Shown here: positions 7,362 to 15,945 of the stretch, in pieces | Layout: each line of letters opens with the position of its first letter | Position numbering within the stretch: position 1 is the stretch's first letter | Source of the DNA: Estrella lausannensis | Lineage (GTDB): Bacteria > Chlamydiota > Chlamydiia > Chlamydiales > Criblamydiaceae | DNA: 64,000 bases | Assembly: GCF_900000175.1 (NCBI RefSeq) | Contig: NZ_CWGJ01000011.1 | Coordinates: 287,381-351,380 of the forward strand | Direction: 5' to 3' | Translations under genes and position numbers: made by a program | Notes under the pieces: generated by a model | What the model was told of the DNA's origin: nothing | Databases searched by the model: none | What the model saw: the letters and a program-made list of their open reading frames with translations, nothing else

Positions 7362-9419
7362 ATGAATATCAATACAGCTTATGGTCTGATTCAAAGTTTC
7401 GCCAAGGAAATGGAGCTACCTAAAAATCGTGTCAATCAAGATGCGAAGCCCTCCCTAGATAAAATTGCCTCTATTGTAAATGATTGCATGCAAGCGCATG
7501 CCATAACCGCAGATCAGAAAGCAGAATTGGTCAACTGCTTGGCGTCCATCACAAATCTCGGCAACGGCCTTTCTTCCAATCAATTCATCGCTAAGAACTT
7601 AGTGAACAAAGCACAGAATGTGCTCAAAATAGCTCAAGCTTTGGAAGCCTCCAAATTAGAGTCGCCGTTAAGCTTGAGCCCGAAAAAACCGATGCAACAT
7701 GCGGAGTCGAAACAGCAAAGCAATATTTCGCCTCCTGCCAGTGATAAAGCGAAGAGCCGCTCTCATGGCGCTTCCAAAGCGTCTGATAGGGTTGCTGCAA
7801 AGCGAAGTGTTATAAAACCTGAACCTGAAGTTTCGCCTCCCATCAGTGACAAGTCAAAGAGCCGCTCTCATGGGGTCTCCAACGCATCCAGGAAGGTTTT
7901 TTCAAGACGGGCTATCGTGAAACCTGAACCTAAAGTATCACCCCCCGTCAGTGAAAAAGCAACGAGTCACTCCCCTGTCGCTTCCAAAGCATCCAGCAAG
8001 GGCGCATCGAAACCTGAAGAGATGTCTAGCCCTCCGCGAGTGGAGGTCGTCAAACAGGCATCGGCTGAGTCAATCTCTAAAAAAGGAGTCAAGGCCCTCT
8101 CTGGTAAAGGAGCCGGTCATGCTTCAGAGAAGCAGAAAACTCTCACTAAGGCGCTGGCCGAACTTCTCGACACCCCGCGGCTCGAGCGTAAAATCGGCGA
8201 GAAGCTGGCAAACTCTCTGAAAGACTGGGCCTCCGATAATAAGGGCGCAAGAGAGCCTAACCTCAAAGAATTGGCACGGGTACTTGACGAAATTCACCAA
8301 AAGGTCGAGCCGGACACATTGCGATCAATGCAAGGTTTGAAAACCAACCTTAAAACAGCAATCGATGCGCTTAGGGATGTCGAAGCAGAAAGGGTGCGTG
8401 CGACGCCTCCGGATCAACCTAAAAAAGCAGATGTGAATCCTCTGCTGGAAAAGTCTAAGTCCATTGAAGCCAAGCTCTCGAAAAATAAAAGTCGATTACA
8501 ACTTAAGAAAATTAAAAAATCTGGCTCGTTTGTTCAAAAAGAGCTTCATCGCCATGAAACTGTGGGTGTTGGCGGAGGCGGAGAAGTGGTTTCTTATAAA
8601 TCGCAGTCGCATAACACAAAGAAAGCCGTCAAAATTCTCCACGATGCCGAATCCAGCAGCAATGAATCGGAATTGAAATCCCTTTATATCAACCCGATAA
8701 CAGGCAAAGAGGTCAAGTCGATTCCCGGTCTGCAGCCCCAGGCTAAAATCACAGCGGAGGAAGGAACTGTCAAGGTGTTTACGCTGTTTGAAAGTGATAT
8801 TACAAACCTGGAAAGAGAGATTTCCTATAATGATCTCATGAAGGGAGTCGCTGACTTAGCATTCGGACTAGCCCACATGCATCGGGATATGGGCGATGCC
8901 AAGCCCGCCTTTGTCCACAGAGACATGAAGCCTGAGAACATTCTATTCGGTAAATCAAAAGGACAGCTCCAGTTTTGTATTTGCGATTTTGACAGCGCGC
9001 ACCTTGCAGACGGAGAGGTTCATTCGAACGTTCTGGACTCCCCTAAATATTTAACGGAAGACGAGAAGTTGATTAAACAGTTGTTAGAAAAAGGTGATAC
9101 TCAACCCCTTACTATGCATGCAAAAGCCCACATTAACGACTTTTACCGCAGTTTGGATGTAAGGAACATGGGGCTGGTCTTTATCACTTTGATTGCAGGA
9201 AGAAGCCCTGAATCAATCGAGGAAGAAATCACCCTCGATGATGTTGCCCCCAATATCAAGATGGATGCGAATGCGGATGAAGTCAAGTTGCAACAACTGT
9301 GCGAATTAGTATCGCAGATGACAGAGCCGTGGTGGGATAAAAGACCCAGCATGGAGCAAGTGCTCGAGCGGATGCAGCAAATCGGTATTGAACTCCCTGA
9401 TTATCAGCATATCTCATAA
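7362..9419 (+). CDS. Ser/Thr protein kinase with repetitive linker, likely effector
   Basis: The 685-residue protein has an N-terminal helical region (1-95), a low-complexity linker with three units of about 35 residues (122-220), a second helical region (255-350) and a C-terminal kinase domain (about 395-680). Kinase features are a Gly-rich loop V-G-V-G-G-G-G-E-V at 401-409, AVKIL with the ATP-anchoring Lys at 424, HRDMKPEN at 519-526 and a D-V-R-N-M-G helix-F motif near 606. The metal-binding DFG is DFD at 542-544, an unusual substitution, though the essential Asp is kept, so activity remains plausible. There is no transmembrane segment, unlike the PknD/Pkn1-type envelope kinases. The ATG has a good GAGGG ribosome-binding site. 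The mosaic layout resembles secreted effectors; secretion is inferred. Confidence 0.8.
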   Translation: MNINTAYGLIQSFAKEMELPKNRVNQDAKPSLDKIASIVNDCMQAHAITADQKAELVNCLASITNLGNGLSSNQFIAKNLVNKAQNVLKIAQALEASKLESPLSLSPKKPMQHAESKQQSNISPPASDKAKSRSHGASKASDRVAAKRSVIKPEPEVSPPISDKSKSRSHGVSNASRKVFSRRAIVKPEPKVSPPVSEKATSHSPVASKASSKGASKPEEMSSPPRVEVVKQASAESISKKGVKALSGKGAGHASEKQKTLTKALAELLDTPRLERKIGEKLANSLKDWASDNKGAREPNLKELARVLDEIHQKVEPDTLRSMQGLKTNLKTAIDALRDVEAERVRATPPDQPKKADVNPLLEKSKSIEAKLSKNKSRLQLKKIKKSGSFVQKELHRHETVGVGGGGEVVSYKSQSHNTKKAVKILHDAESSSNESELKSLYINPITGKEVKSIPGLQPQAKITAEEGTVKVFTLFESDITNLEREISYNDLMKGVADLAFGLAHMHRDMGDAKPAFVHRDMKPENILFGKSKGQLQFCICDFDSAHLADGEVHSNVLDSPKYLTEDEKLIKQLLEKGDTQPLTMHAKAHINDFYRSLDVRNMGLVFITLIAGRSPESIEEEITLDDVAPNIKMDANADEVKLQQLCELVSQMTEPWWDKRPSMEQVLERMQQIGIELPDYQHIS
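7725..8021 (+). repeat. three tandem 105-bp coding repeats in kinase linker
   Basis: The encoded units each run S-P-P-x-S-D/E-K-x-x-S-x-S-x-x-x-S-x-A-S, then a basic stretch and (in the first two) K-P-E-P. The third copy is shortened. At the DNA level the blocks around 7730, 7835 and 7940 are visibly similar, so this is a recent tandem amplification of a Ser/Lys-rich, probably disordered spacer. Confidence 0.75.
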
Positions 9420-9477
9420 ATGATGTCGGACGGTACCCTACAGCCTGCAGACATCTTCACGCTTTTGTAAGCTTGCC

Positions 9478-9508
9478 CTTTTCGCTTAGATCTCCTAAGA
9501 TGCGAAAG
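9478..9508. promoter_or_regulatory. hairpin upstream of mlaE
   Basis: CTTTTCGC/GCGAAAG and CTTAG/CTAAG nest into one hairpin (one bulge), midway between the kinase stop and the mlaE start. No clean T-run follows, so it could be a terminator for the kinase gene or a leader structure of the transporter operon. Confidence 0.3.
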
Positions 9509-9553
9509 ATGTGCTTAGTAAACTTTCGTGACTGTGGATTCTCTGGCTGAAAG

Positions 9554-10345
9554 ATGAATGACTCCTGGGTAAAATTTATAAGCGCGCTGGGCGACTATAC
9601 GTACCTGATCATCAACGTGATTTGGGTGTCGCTCAGACGTCCGCCTGAGTGGTGGCTTTTGCGCGATCAGCTCTATGCGATCGGCGTGCAGTCTTTGCCT
9701 GTGGTGGCCATCACCGGCTTTTCCACAGGAATGGTGCTTGCCGCGCAGTCCTTCTTTCAGCTGCAAGACAAAGGTCTTGCGGGCGCGACAGGAATCATGG
9801 TTTCTAAGGCAATGCTAGTCGAGCTCGGTCCCGTACTCACGGCATTCATGGTGACCGGCCGCGTCGGAGCGGCGATGTGCGCCGAGCTCGGTACAATGCG
9901 TGTTACCGAGCAGATCGACGCGATGCGCTCGATGACGGTCGAGCCCCTTCGCTATCTGGTCGCTCCCCGATTCTTAGCCGGCACGTTGATGATGCCGCTT
10001 CTGACGATGTTCAGCTCCATTATGGGCATTTTGGGCGGCTACCTGATTGCCGTCTTCTACTATGGGATGCCCCACTCCACCTTCATGGATCCCCTCCCCG
10101 TTCACTTAACGAACTTTGACCTTTTTTCAGGCCTGACAAAAGCATTTGTCTTCGGTGTGATTATCGTGACTATCTCGTGCTATCGCGGCCTAGCGACAAG
10201 GGGCGGTGCCGCCGGTGTCGGCCAGGCGACAACCAATAGCGTTGTGATTTGCTACTCCGTCATATTAATCGCCAACTTCTTCCTGACGATGTTCTTGAAT
10301 GACTCCTACTCCTACGTCAACCAATACCTGGAGATGTATTTCTAA
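9554..10345 (+). CDS. mlaE: MlaE-type ABC transporter permease
   Basis: The 263-residue protein matches the MlaE/YrbE permease family in length and sequence: the G-V-Q-S-L-P-V-V-A-I-T entry, the amphipathic L-V-x-E-L-G-P-V-L-T-A loop, the G-R-V-G-A-A-M-C-A-E-L-G-T-M motif followed by E-Q-I-D-A, and A-T-R-G-G-A-A-G-V-G-Q-A-T-T near the C-terminus. It forms the membrane part of an importer/exporter of glycerophospholipids linked to outer-membrane asymmetry. It is translationally coupled to the ATPase gene (TAATG overlap) and is the first of three genes E-F-D. MlaB (STAS) and MlaC (periplasmic carrier) are not next to it. Confidence 0.93.
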   Translation: MNDSWVKFISALGDYTYLIINVIWVSLRRPPEWWLLRDQLYAIGVQSLPVVAITGFSTGMVLAAQSFFQLQDKGLAGATGIMVSKAMLVELGPVLTAFMVTGRVGAAMCAELGTMRVTEQIDAMRSMTVEPLRYLVAPRFLAGTLMMPLLTMFSSIMGILGGYLIAVFYYGMPHSTFMDPLPVHLTNFDLFSGLTKAFVFGVIIVTISCYRGLATRGGAAGVGQATTNSVVICYSVILIANFFLTMFLNDSYSYVNQYLEMYF

Positions 10346-11127
10346 TGATCGTTGTTAAGAAGCTGCGCAAGAGCTATGGCCCTCTCGAGGTGCTGCGCGA
10401 CTTAGATCTTGAAGTACAAGATGGCGAGACGGTTGTCATTTTGGGGCGCTCAGGCGTGGGTAAGAGTGTTCTCTTACGTCAGATTATCGGTATCGAAACA
10501 CCCGACAGCGGTTCCATCGAGATCGAGGGAAAAAACCTCAATGCCCTCAGCCGTAAGGAAAAGCAGAAGATCACCAAGCAGATGGGAATGCTCTTTCAGA
10601 GCGGGGCTCTATTTGACTCGCTCCCGGTCGGTGAGAATGTCGCTTTTTATTTAAGGCAGCACAAGCTGGGTCTCACCGAAAAAGAGCTGCAGAAGCGTGT
10701 CGCTGAGTCGCTGCATCTGGTGGGGCTTGAAGGCACAGAGGCTAAAATGCCTTCTGATCTCTCCGGCGGCATGAGGAAGCGGGCTGCTCTTGCACGGGTG
10801 ATCGCTTATCGCCCCCGTATCGTACTGTATGATGAACCGACGACGGGTCTAGACCCCATCACGGCGATGCAGATCAACGAGCTGATCATCGAAACCAAGC
10901 ATCAGCTTCAGGCGACGTCAATCGTAGTGACACACGACATTAAATCAGCGCTTTACGTAGGTGACCGGCTGGCTTTGCACCATAATAAATCGATATCTCA
11001 TATCGCCAGGAAAGAGGATTTCTTCAAAATTCAAGACCCTCAGATCCAAGCGTTCTTTCAAAACGCCAGTTTGACCTCCACCACTGCGCAAGAGATTAAA
11101 AAGGGAGAATCTTTAAAAAATGATTGA
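10345..11127 (+). CDS. mlaF: MlaF-type ABC transporter ATP-binding protein
   Basis: The 260-residue ATPase has a Walker A G-R-S-G-V-G-K-S (about 33-40), Q-loop M-L-F-Q-S-G-A-L-F-D typical of the MlaF/MkL family, signature L-S-G-G-M-R-K-R-A-A-L-A-R, Walker B I-V-L-Y-D-E-P-T-T-G-L-D-P and switch His V-T-H-D. It would power lipid movement through MlaE. Its start overlaps the mlaE stop by one base and its stop overlaps the downstream MCE gene by 8 bases, so the three subunits are tightly coupled. Confidence 0.95.
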   Translation: MIVVKKLRKSYGPLEVLRDLDLEVQDGETVVILGRSGVGKSVLLRQIIGIETPDSGSIEIEGKNLNALSRKEKQKITKQMGMLFQSGALFDSLPVGENVAFYLRQHKLGLTEKELQKRVAESLHLVGLEGTEAKMPSDLSGGMRKRAALARVIAYRPRIVLYDEPTTGLDPITAMQINELIIETKHQLQATSIVVTHDIKSALYVGDRLALHHNKSISHIARKEDFFKIQDPQIQAFFQNASLTSTTAQEIKKGESLKND

Positions 11128-12343
11128 CCAGACGAAAAATTTCATGATCGGTATCTTTGTCGTCGCTGCAATAAGCCTGATCGTCTTCATCATTCTTTTT
11201 ATCCATCCCACTGTCGGAAATGAAGGAAGAGTATTGCGCGTGCGCTTTGCCAACATCGACAAGGTCAATGAGGGCACCCGAGTCACATTCGGCGGTAGAC
11301 CGGTTGGAGAAGTCGTTGACATCCGCGAGATCATCGAAGATCCCTATCCTCGGCAGACTCATAACGGCATCGTGTATGTCTATGAGCTAACACTCGCTGT
11401 CGACTCGAGCGTTGAGGTTTATAACACTGACGAGGTGTCTTTAAGAACATCAGGCCTCCTTGGCGAGAAATCTGTTAACATCACTCCCCTGCCGGCCCGA
11501 AAAGATCAGCAGGTAAAACTGATCACAAACGAAGTGATCTACGCCAACGAGACGGGAAGCGTCGAAGAGACCTTCAAGGAGTTCAAAGAGGTGGCGGATA
11601 AGCTCGAAGAGGCCCTCGACGAGGTGATCCAAGTCATCCACGACATCAAAGACGCCCATATCATCCCCAATCTGGGCAAAACAATCGCCCACATCAAGCA
11701 CATCAGCGCGACGCTCGACCAGCCCAATAAGTGGGGCGACATCTTGGATAACGTCACCGATATCACGACCAGCGCCAAAGATTCGTGGCCCAAGATCGAT
11801 GAGACGATCAACTCCCTGGCCGATGCTGCCGATAACGCCCGTTCCATGACGGAGGACGGAAAAGAGATTGTGGCCACCGTTAAGAACGGCAAAGGAACCG
11901 TTGGCAAAGTTGTCATGCGAGACGACCTATACCTGCAGATCTCCTCGCTTCTTTCCAAAGGAGAGACGGTCATGAACGACATCAACCACTATGGGGTTCT
12001 TTTCCATCTGGATAAAAACTGGCAGCGCATCAGGGCAAGGCGCGTTAACTTGCTCTATACGCTTAGATCTCCCCAGGAGTTCCGCAACTTCTTCAATGAG
12101 GAAGTGGATCAGATCCAGACATCGCTCGCCCGCGTCAATATGATACTCGATGAGTCGGGAATGCCTTGCGGCAACCCATGCCTGATTCGCAACCTGGAGT
12201 TTTCCAAGGTCTTTTCCGAGCTCCTCCGCAGAACGGCGGAGATCGAAGATAACTTGAAACTCTATAATACTCAGCTAAACGAGTGCCGCGTTCGAGAAAC
12301 CGAACTGAGTCCTTGCTGCCAGCCACGATGCTGCTCACACTAA
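11120..12343 (+). CDS. MCE/MlaD-like substrate-binding protein
   Basis: The 407-residue protein starts with a membrane anchor (residues 8-29) and a single MCE domain (about 38-130) with the R-V-x-F-A-N-I-D-x-V-x-E-G-T-R-V-T-F-G-G and G-L-L-G-E-K-S-V signatures. A long helical region follows (150-280), and the protein ends in a C-terminal extension with a Cys-rich tail (C-C-Q-P-R-C-C-S-H). MCE domains oligomerise into lipid-transfer rings. The helical extension suggests a longer needle-type arrangement than E. coli MlaD (about 180 residues). The Cys-rich end is unusual and could be disulfide-linked in the periplasm. The start overlaps mlaF by 8 bp. Confidence 0.9.
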   Translation: MIDQTKNFMIGIFVVAAISLIVFIILFIHPTVGNEGRVLRVRFANIDKVNEGTRVTFGGRPVGEVVDIREIIEDPYPRQTHNGIVYVYELTLAVDSSVEVYNTDEVSLRTSGLLGEKSVNITPLPARKDQQVKLITNEVIYANETGSVEETFKEFKEVADKLEEALDEVIQVIHDIKDAHIIPNLGKTIAHIKHISATLDQPNKWGDILDNVTDITTSAKDSWPKIDETINSLADAADNARSMTEDGKEIVATVKNGKGTVGKVVMRDDLYLQISSLLSKGETVMNDINHYGVLFHLDKNWQRIRARRVNLLYTLRSPQEFRNFFNEEVDQIQTSLARVNMILDESGMPCGNPCLIRNLEFSKVFSELLRRTAEIEDNLKLYNTQLNECRVRETELSPCCQPRCCSH

Positions 12344-12366
12344 CCGCAAAAGACAGGTGTTAACCC

Positions 12367-12936
12367 ATGGAAAACGTCCCTTACGCCCAGATTCAGAAAG
12401 GAACCTTTCTGATCGCCACACCCGATATTGAAGGCGGCATATTTTTCAGGTCTGTCGTGTTAGTCTGCGAGCACAATCCGAACGGATCGTTCGGAATCGT
12501 CATCAACAAATCGCTCGCGATTGACCTGCCGGAAGACATCATCAACGTGGAGGAGCTTTCCAACCCCAATGTCCAGATCAGGGCGGGAGGCCCGGTGCAG
12601 ACCAACCAGATGATGCTTCTGCATACCTCCTCAAAAATCCCCCAGCAGACTCTCGAAATTTGTGAAAATGTCCAGCTGGGCGGTGACCTGCAGTTTCTCC
12701 AAGAGTGCATAGCCGACCCGAGCGGTCCCAGTATCTTTCTTTGCTTCGGTTATTCCGGCTGGGGTGCCGGTCAACTGGAGCGAGAGTTTTTGGATGGCCA
12801 CTGGTTTTTGTACCCCGCCACTAAAAAGCATATTTTCCATACCCCGCCGGAAAAACTCTGGCAAACTCTTCTTAGAGAGATGGGTGGGAAATACGCGACG
12901 ATTTCAATGATTCCGGAAGATCTGAGTTTAAATTGA
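12367..12936 (+). CDS. YqgE/AlgH family protein
   Basis: The 189-residue protein matches the UPF0301/AlgH family over its whole length: an early K-G-T-F-L-I-A-T-P motif, F[10 protein letters not shown], the [10 protein letters not shown] segment, R-A-G-G-P-V-Q and [14 protein letters not shown]. The family is widespread with no settled biochemical role; AlgH was named as a regulator of alginate genes in Pseudomonas. It lies 23 bp after the mce gene and could be read from the same transcript. A strong hairpin follows its stop. Confidence 0.92.
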   Translation: MENVPYAQIQKGTFLIATPDIEGGIFFRSVVLVCEHNPNGSFGIVINKSLAIDLPEDIINVEELSNPNVQIRAGGPVQTNQMMLLHTSSKIPQQTLEICENVQLGGDLQFLQECIADPSGPSIFLCFGYSGWGAGQLEREFLDGHWFLYPATKKHIFHTPPEKLWQTLLREMGGKYATISMIPEDLSLN

Positions 12937-12944
12937 AAGAGAGA

Positions 12945-12974
12945 AAAAGCAGCCCGTTTAAAGGGGCTGCTTTT
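12945..12974. terminator. bidirectional Rho-independent terminator
   Basis: AAAAGCAGCCC and GGGCTGCTTTT form an uninterrupted stem with a short loop, flanked by A and T runs on both sides. It sits between the convergent algH-like gene (+) and the small membrane protein gene (-), and should end both transcripts. Confidence 0.85.
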
Positions 12975-12982
12975 AGAACGAC

Positions 12983-13411
12983 TTAGCCAACCAGTCCGAT
13001 CAGAAGGACGGGGAAAATGAGGAAGACAGCAGCGATCACGAGCAGTGTTGTACCCCAACCGCTAAAGCCGGATCTGGAGCTGACAAGGTGCGCATGTCTT
13101 CCGTGCCCACCAGTCGTGACCAGCATAGGTTCTTCCCTAACACGGAAAGCATCGTGCCTGCGGCCAAAATGAGTTGGGCTTAAGGTTGGGTGCTCTAGGC
13201 GCGTCGTCGAGAAGCTGTGGTCTAGTCCGCTCACTCTTCCCGGAGAAAAATGGTGGCCTTGGCCAGGAACAACATGGCCGACTCTGTCAGTTAATGTTGC
13301 TGAAGGCATATGAGTGACAGTGCGCCCATCCATCATTCCCATGGGTGTAGGTCTTGTTGTTGGAAGATTTTGGCGGGAGAGAGGTTCCTCTCCTATTCTG
13401 ATTGGCATCAT
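12983..13411 (-). CDS. His-rich protein with C-terminal membrane anchor, unknown
   Basis: The 142-residue product is unrecognised. Residues 1-115 are polar, rich in His, Arg, Thr and Pro, with no signal peptide. The C-terminal 25 residues (L-L-V-I-A-A-V-F-L-I-F-P-V-L-L-I-G-L) form a single hydrophobic helix ending at the stop. This is the topology of a tail-anchored protein, unusual in bacteria but common among membrane-inserting effectors. The start is supported by AAAGGAG five bases upstream of two consecutive ATG codons. It is monocistronic, between two terminators. Confidence 0.7.
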   Translation of the reverse strand: MMPIRIGEEPLSRQNLPTTRPTPMGMMDGRTVTHMPSATLTDRVGHVVPGQGHHFSPGRVSGLDHSFSTTRLEHPTLSPTHFGRRHDAFRVREEPMLVTTGGHGRHAHLVSSRSGFSGWGTTLLVIAAVFLIFPVLLIGLVG

Positions 13412-13462
13412 AACGACTCCTTTAATATTGAATATTTAAAATTATAAAATTAAAGATTACAT

Positions 13463-13496
13463 AAAAAAACCCGATACACTTATGGAGCGTACCGGG
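13463..13496 (-). terminator. Rho-independent terminator of rplM-rpsI
   Basis: On the minus strand, CCCGGTAC pairs with GTATCGGG (one G-T pair) and is followed directly by seven T residues, 34 bp past the rpsI stop. Confidence 0.85.
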
Positions 13497-13529
13497 CTGA
13501 TAGTCATAACATATAATGGAAATATAGTG

Positions 13530-13919
13530 TTAACGTTTCGAGAACTGGAAGCGCTTTCTTGCTCCCTTCTGACCGTATTTCTTTCTTTCCTTCATTCTGG
13601 AGTCGCGAGTCAGGTAACCGACTTCTTTCAGGCCATGTCTCAGATCTTGGTTGAGCTGAACCAACACCCTGGCGATGCCTAAACGGATCGCAGTGGCCTG
13701 ACCTTCGATTCCACCGCCTTTAACGCGGATAACGAGGTCAAATTCTTTTTCCAGATTGTTCTGTGTCAGAGGAGCCATTGCTGTCGCTCTTTGCAGTTCG
13801 AGAGGAAAATAATCCTTAAACTCGCGGCCGTTTACATCGACTTTGCCGGTTCCTTTGCGCATACGCACAGATGCTACGGCAGTCTTTCTTCTTCCTGTGT
13901 CTATATATTCGTCAGCCAA
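13530..13919 (-). CDS. rpsI: 30S ribosomal protein S9
   Basis: The 129-residue protein shows the S9 pattern: an early Y-x-x-T-G-R-R-K-T-A-V-A-S-V-R motif, G-x-G-x-x-x-V-N-G-R, the V-x-V-x-G-G-G-x-x-G-Q-A-x-A-I-R-L-G-I-A-R-V-L block, and the basic tail K-K-Y-G-Q-K-G-A-R-K-R-F-Q-F-S-K-R that reaches the P-site tRNA. It lies 19 bp downstream of rplM, the near-universal order, and is followed by a strong terminator. Confidence 0.97.
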   Translation of the reverse strand: MADEYIDTGRRKTAVASVRMRKGTGKVDVNGREFKDYFPLELQRATAMAPLTQNNLEKEFDLVIRVKGGGIEGQATAIRLGIARVLVQLNQDLRHGLKEVGYLTRDSRMKERKKYGQKGARKRFQFSKR

Positions 13920-13938
13920 GGGGTATCTCCTTCTCGCA

Positions 13939-14397
13939 TTAGATGTTTACATGAATTGGCTTTTGCGCTTCCATCGCATGCTGTTCGCCAGCGAACACGC
14001 GGAGACGCTTCATTTGCGCTTTGGCCAAACGGCTCTTAGGCATCATCCCTTTGACTGCCAATTCGATGATCATGTCAGGTTTTCTTGCACGCATCGTACG
14101 CAGGTTGGTCTCGCGGAGTCCGCCTAAGAAACCTGTGTGCGTGTAGTACATTTTTTGAGCTTCTTTGTTTCCAGTGACTTTAACATGTTCGGCGTTGATG
14201 ATGATCACGCCATCTCCCATGTCAACACTGGGAGTAAAGGAGGGTTTGTGTTTCCCTCTCAGGATTTTTGAGATTTCAGCTGCAAGGCGGCCGAGAGTCT
14301 TTCCTTTGGCATCAAGAATTAACCAACCGTGTTGATGTCCTTCTTTTTTTACCAGGTGCGTCTTTTGCAATTGCGCAACTTCTTTTTTAGGAGTCAT
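13939..14397 (-). CDS. rplM: 50S ribosomal protein L13
   Basis: The 152-residue protein matches L13: W-L-I-L-D-A-K-G-K-T-L-G-R-L-A, I-L-R-G-K-H-K-P-S-F-T-P, G-D-G-V-I-I-I-N-A-E-H-V-K-V-T-G-N-K and the A-V-K-G-M-M-P-K-S-R-L-A motif. It binds 23S rRNA early in large-subunit assembly. It is transcribed ahead of rpsI. The 180 bp to the divergent miaB gene should contain both promoters. Confidence 0.97.
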   Translation of the reverse strand: MTPKKEVAQLQKTHLVKKEGHQHGWLILDAKGKTLGRLAAEISKILRGKHKPSFTPSVDMGDGVIIINAEHVKVTGNKEAQKMYYTHTGFLGGLRETNLRTMRARKPDMIIELAVKGMMPKSRLAKAQMKRLRVFAGEQHAMEAQKPIHVNI

Positions 14398-14577
14398 CGT
14401 TCAATAACCTATAGGTGTATGTGTGCAGAAATAATACTTTCTTTCAGGGTAGTCCAATGATACAGCTGGCAACAATTTTTGCCAATCTTTTTTAAGAACC
14501 TTTCTTTAGAACCCTTGAAAAAAGAGTATTAATGGACTAAACTGTAGCATTGATTTGACAAAAAGACAAGTAAAGCC

Positions 14578-15945
14578 ATGACAGACAAACAAGCAGAAAC
14601 TGAAGTAAAGAAATTTTTCGTAAAGACTTACGGATGCCAGATGAACGAACTGGATACCGACGTCATGGCCGGCATGCTCAGGCAGCGCGGCTTAGAGAGA
14701 ACGGACGATGAAAATGAAGCCGATCTTCTCCTTTTCAACACCTGTTCTATCCGGGATCTTGCCGAACGCAAGGCAATGGGTAAGATAGGTAAACTGGGAA
14801 AAACCCTTAAAAAAGAGGCTATTATCGGTGTCACCGGATGCATGGCCAACGCCAAGAAGGAGACCCTGTTCCAAAAACTCCCGAAAATCGACTTTGTGCT
14901 CGGTACCAACAACATCCATGAATTAAACAGTGTATTGGATGATGTGTTAGTTAAAAAAACGAAGGTTTTGAAGACCGACGCCAAATTTGAGCATGAGATC
15001 GACTATCTCTCAGCCAGCCGCAACGACAAAGTCAAGGCCCATGTTTCCATCATCCGTGGATGCGACAAGTTCTGCACCTATTGCGTCGTCCCCTACACCC
15101 GCGGCCCTGAAGTCTCCCGTTCTCCGGAGAGCATCATCGAAGAGTGCCAAATGTTGGTCGATAAGGGATATAAGGAGATATCGCTCCTTGGTCAGAACGT
15201 CAACAGCTACGGCAAAGACAAGCCTGAGTGGAGCTGCCTGTTTCATGATTTGCTCTACCGTGTTGACCAGATTAAAGGTCTTGAGCGTGTCAGGTTCATG
15301 ACAAGCCATCCGACAGACATCACACGAGAGCTGATGGAAGCGGTGAGAGACCTGCCATCCCTTTGTGAATTTGTCCACTTCCCCCTCCAGGCCGGATCCA
15401 ACCGCATTCTCCGGAAGATGCACAGGATGTACACTAAAGAGGAGTATATGGAAAAAGTGGCTCTTTTCCGCTCGATCTATCCGGAAGTGGTTTTGGGCAC
15501 AGACATCATCGTAGGGTTCCCGACAGAAACTGACGAAGAGTTTCAGATGACGTATGATGCGCTGAAGGAGATTGGGTACGGAGTTGCCTTCCTCTTTGAG
15601 TACAGCCCCCGTAAAGGAACTCCAGCGATGCGCTTCAAAGATGATGTTCCGGCTGAGGTGAAGGCCGAAAGGCATCGTCTCCTCTTTGATCTGCAAGAAG
15701 AGATCATGAGCCGCCACCGCCAGGAAATGCTCGGCACGACCGTGGAAGTGTTAGTTGAAGACGTCACCGAACGCGACGAAACGATGCTGAAAGGCCGCAC
15801 CCGATGCTGGAAAAACGTGGTCTTCAAAGGGCCCAGACACCTGGTCGGCACACTGCAGAACGTGGAGGTGAAGAGCTTTAACCACCACACGCTGCTCGGC
15901 GATCTGACCGCCTCTATCGGAACGAGTCTTCGGGTTATTTCTTAA
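14578..15945 (+). CDS. miaB: tRNA-2-methylthio-N6-dimethylallyladenosine synthase
   Basis: The 455-residue radical-SAM methylthiotransferase converts i6A37 of tRNAs to ms2i6A37. It has the N-terminal UPF0004 domain with F-V-K-T-Y-G-C-Q-M-N-E-L-D and two further cluster cysteines (N-T-C-S-I-R and G-C-M-A). The radical-SAM motif C-D-K-F-C-T-Y-C (CxxxCxxC) lies inside I-R-G-C-D-K-F-C-T-Y-C-V-V-P-Y-T-R-G, and a C-terminal TRAM domain follows. Early Q-M-N-E and the Y-C-V-V-P-Y-T-R-G-x-E motif favour MiaB over MtaB or RimO. Its stop overlaps the convergent sodC-like gene by 4 bp. Confidence 0.95.
   Translation: MTDKQAETEVKKFFVKTYGCQMNELDTDVMAGMLRQRGLERTDDENEADLLLFNTCSIRDLAERKAMGKIGKLGKTLKKEAIIGVTGCMANAKKETLFQKLPKIDFVLGTNNIHELNSVLDDVLVKKTKVLKTDAKFEHEIDYLSASRNDKVKAHVSIIRGCDKFCTYCVVPYTRGPEVSRSPESIIEECQMLVDKGYKEISLLGQNVNSYGKDKPEWSCLFHDLLYRVDQIKGLERVRFMTSHPTDITRELMEAVRDLPSLCEFVHFPLQAGSNRILRKMHRMYTKEEYMEKVALFRSIYPEVVLGTDIIVGFPTETDEEFQMTYDALKEIGYGVAFLFEYSPRKGTPAMRFKDDVPAEVKAERHRLLFDLQEEIMSRHRQEMLGTTVEVLVEDVTERDETMLKGRTRCWKNVVFKGPRHLVGTLQNVEVKSFNHHTLLGDLTASIGTSLRVIS

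Noticed and set aside
15010-15717. 235-residue ORF antisense to miaB
   Set aside because: It lies completely within miaB, whose cluster motifs are intact, and shows no recognisable domain.
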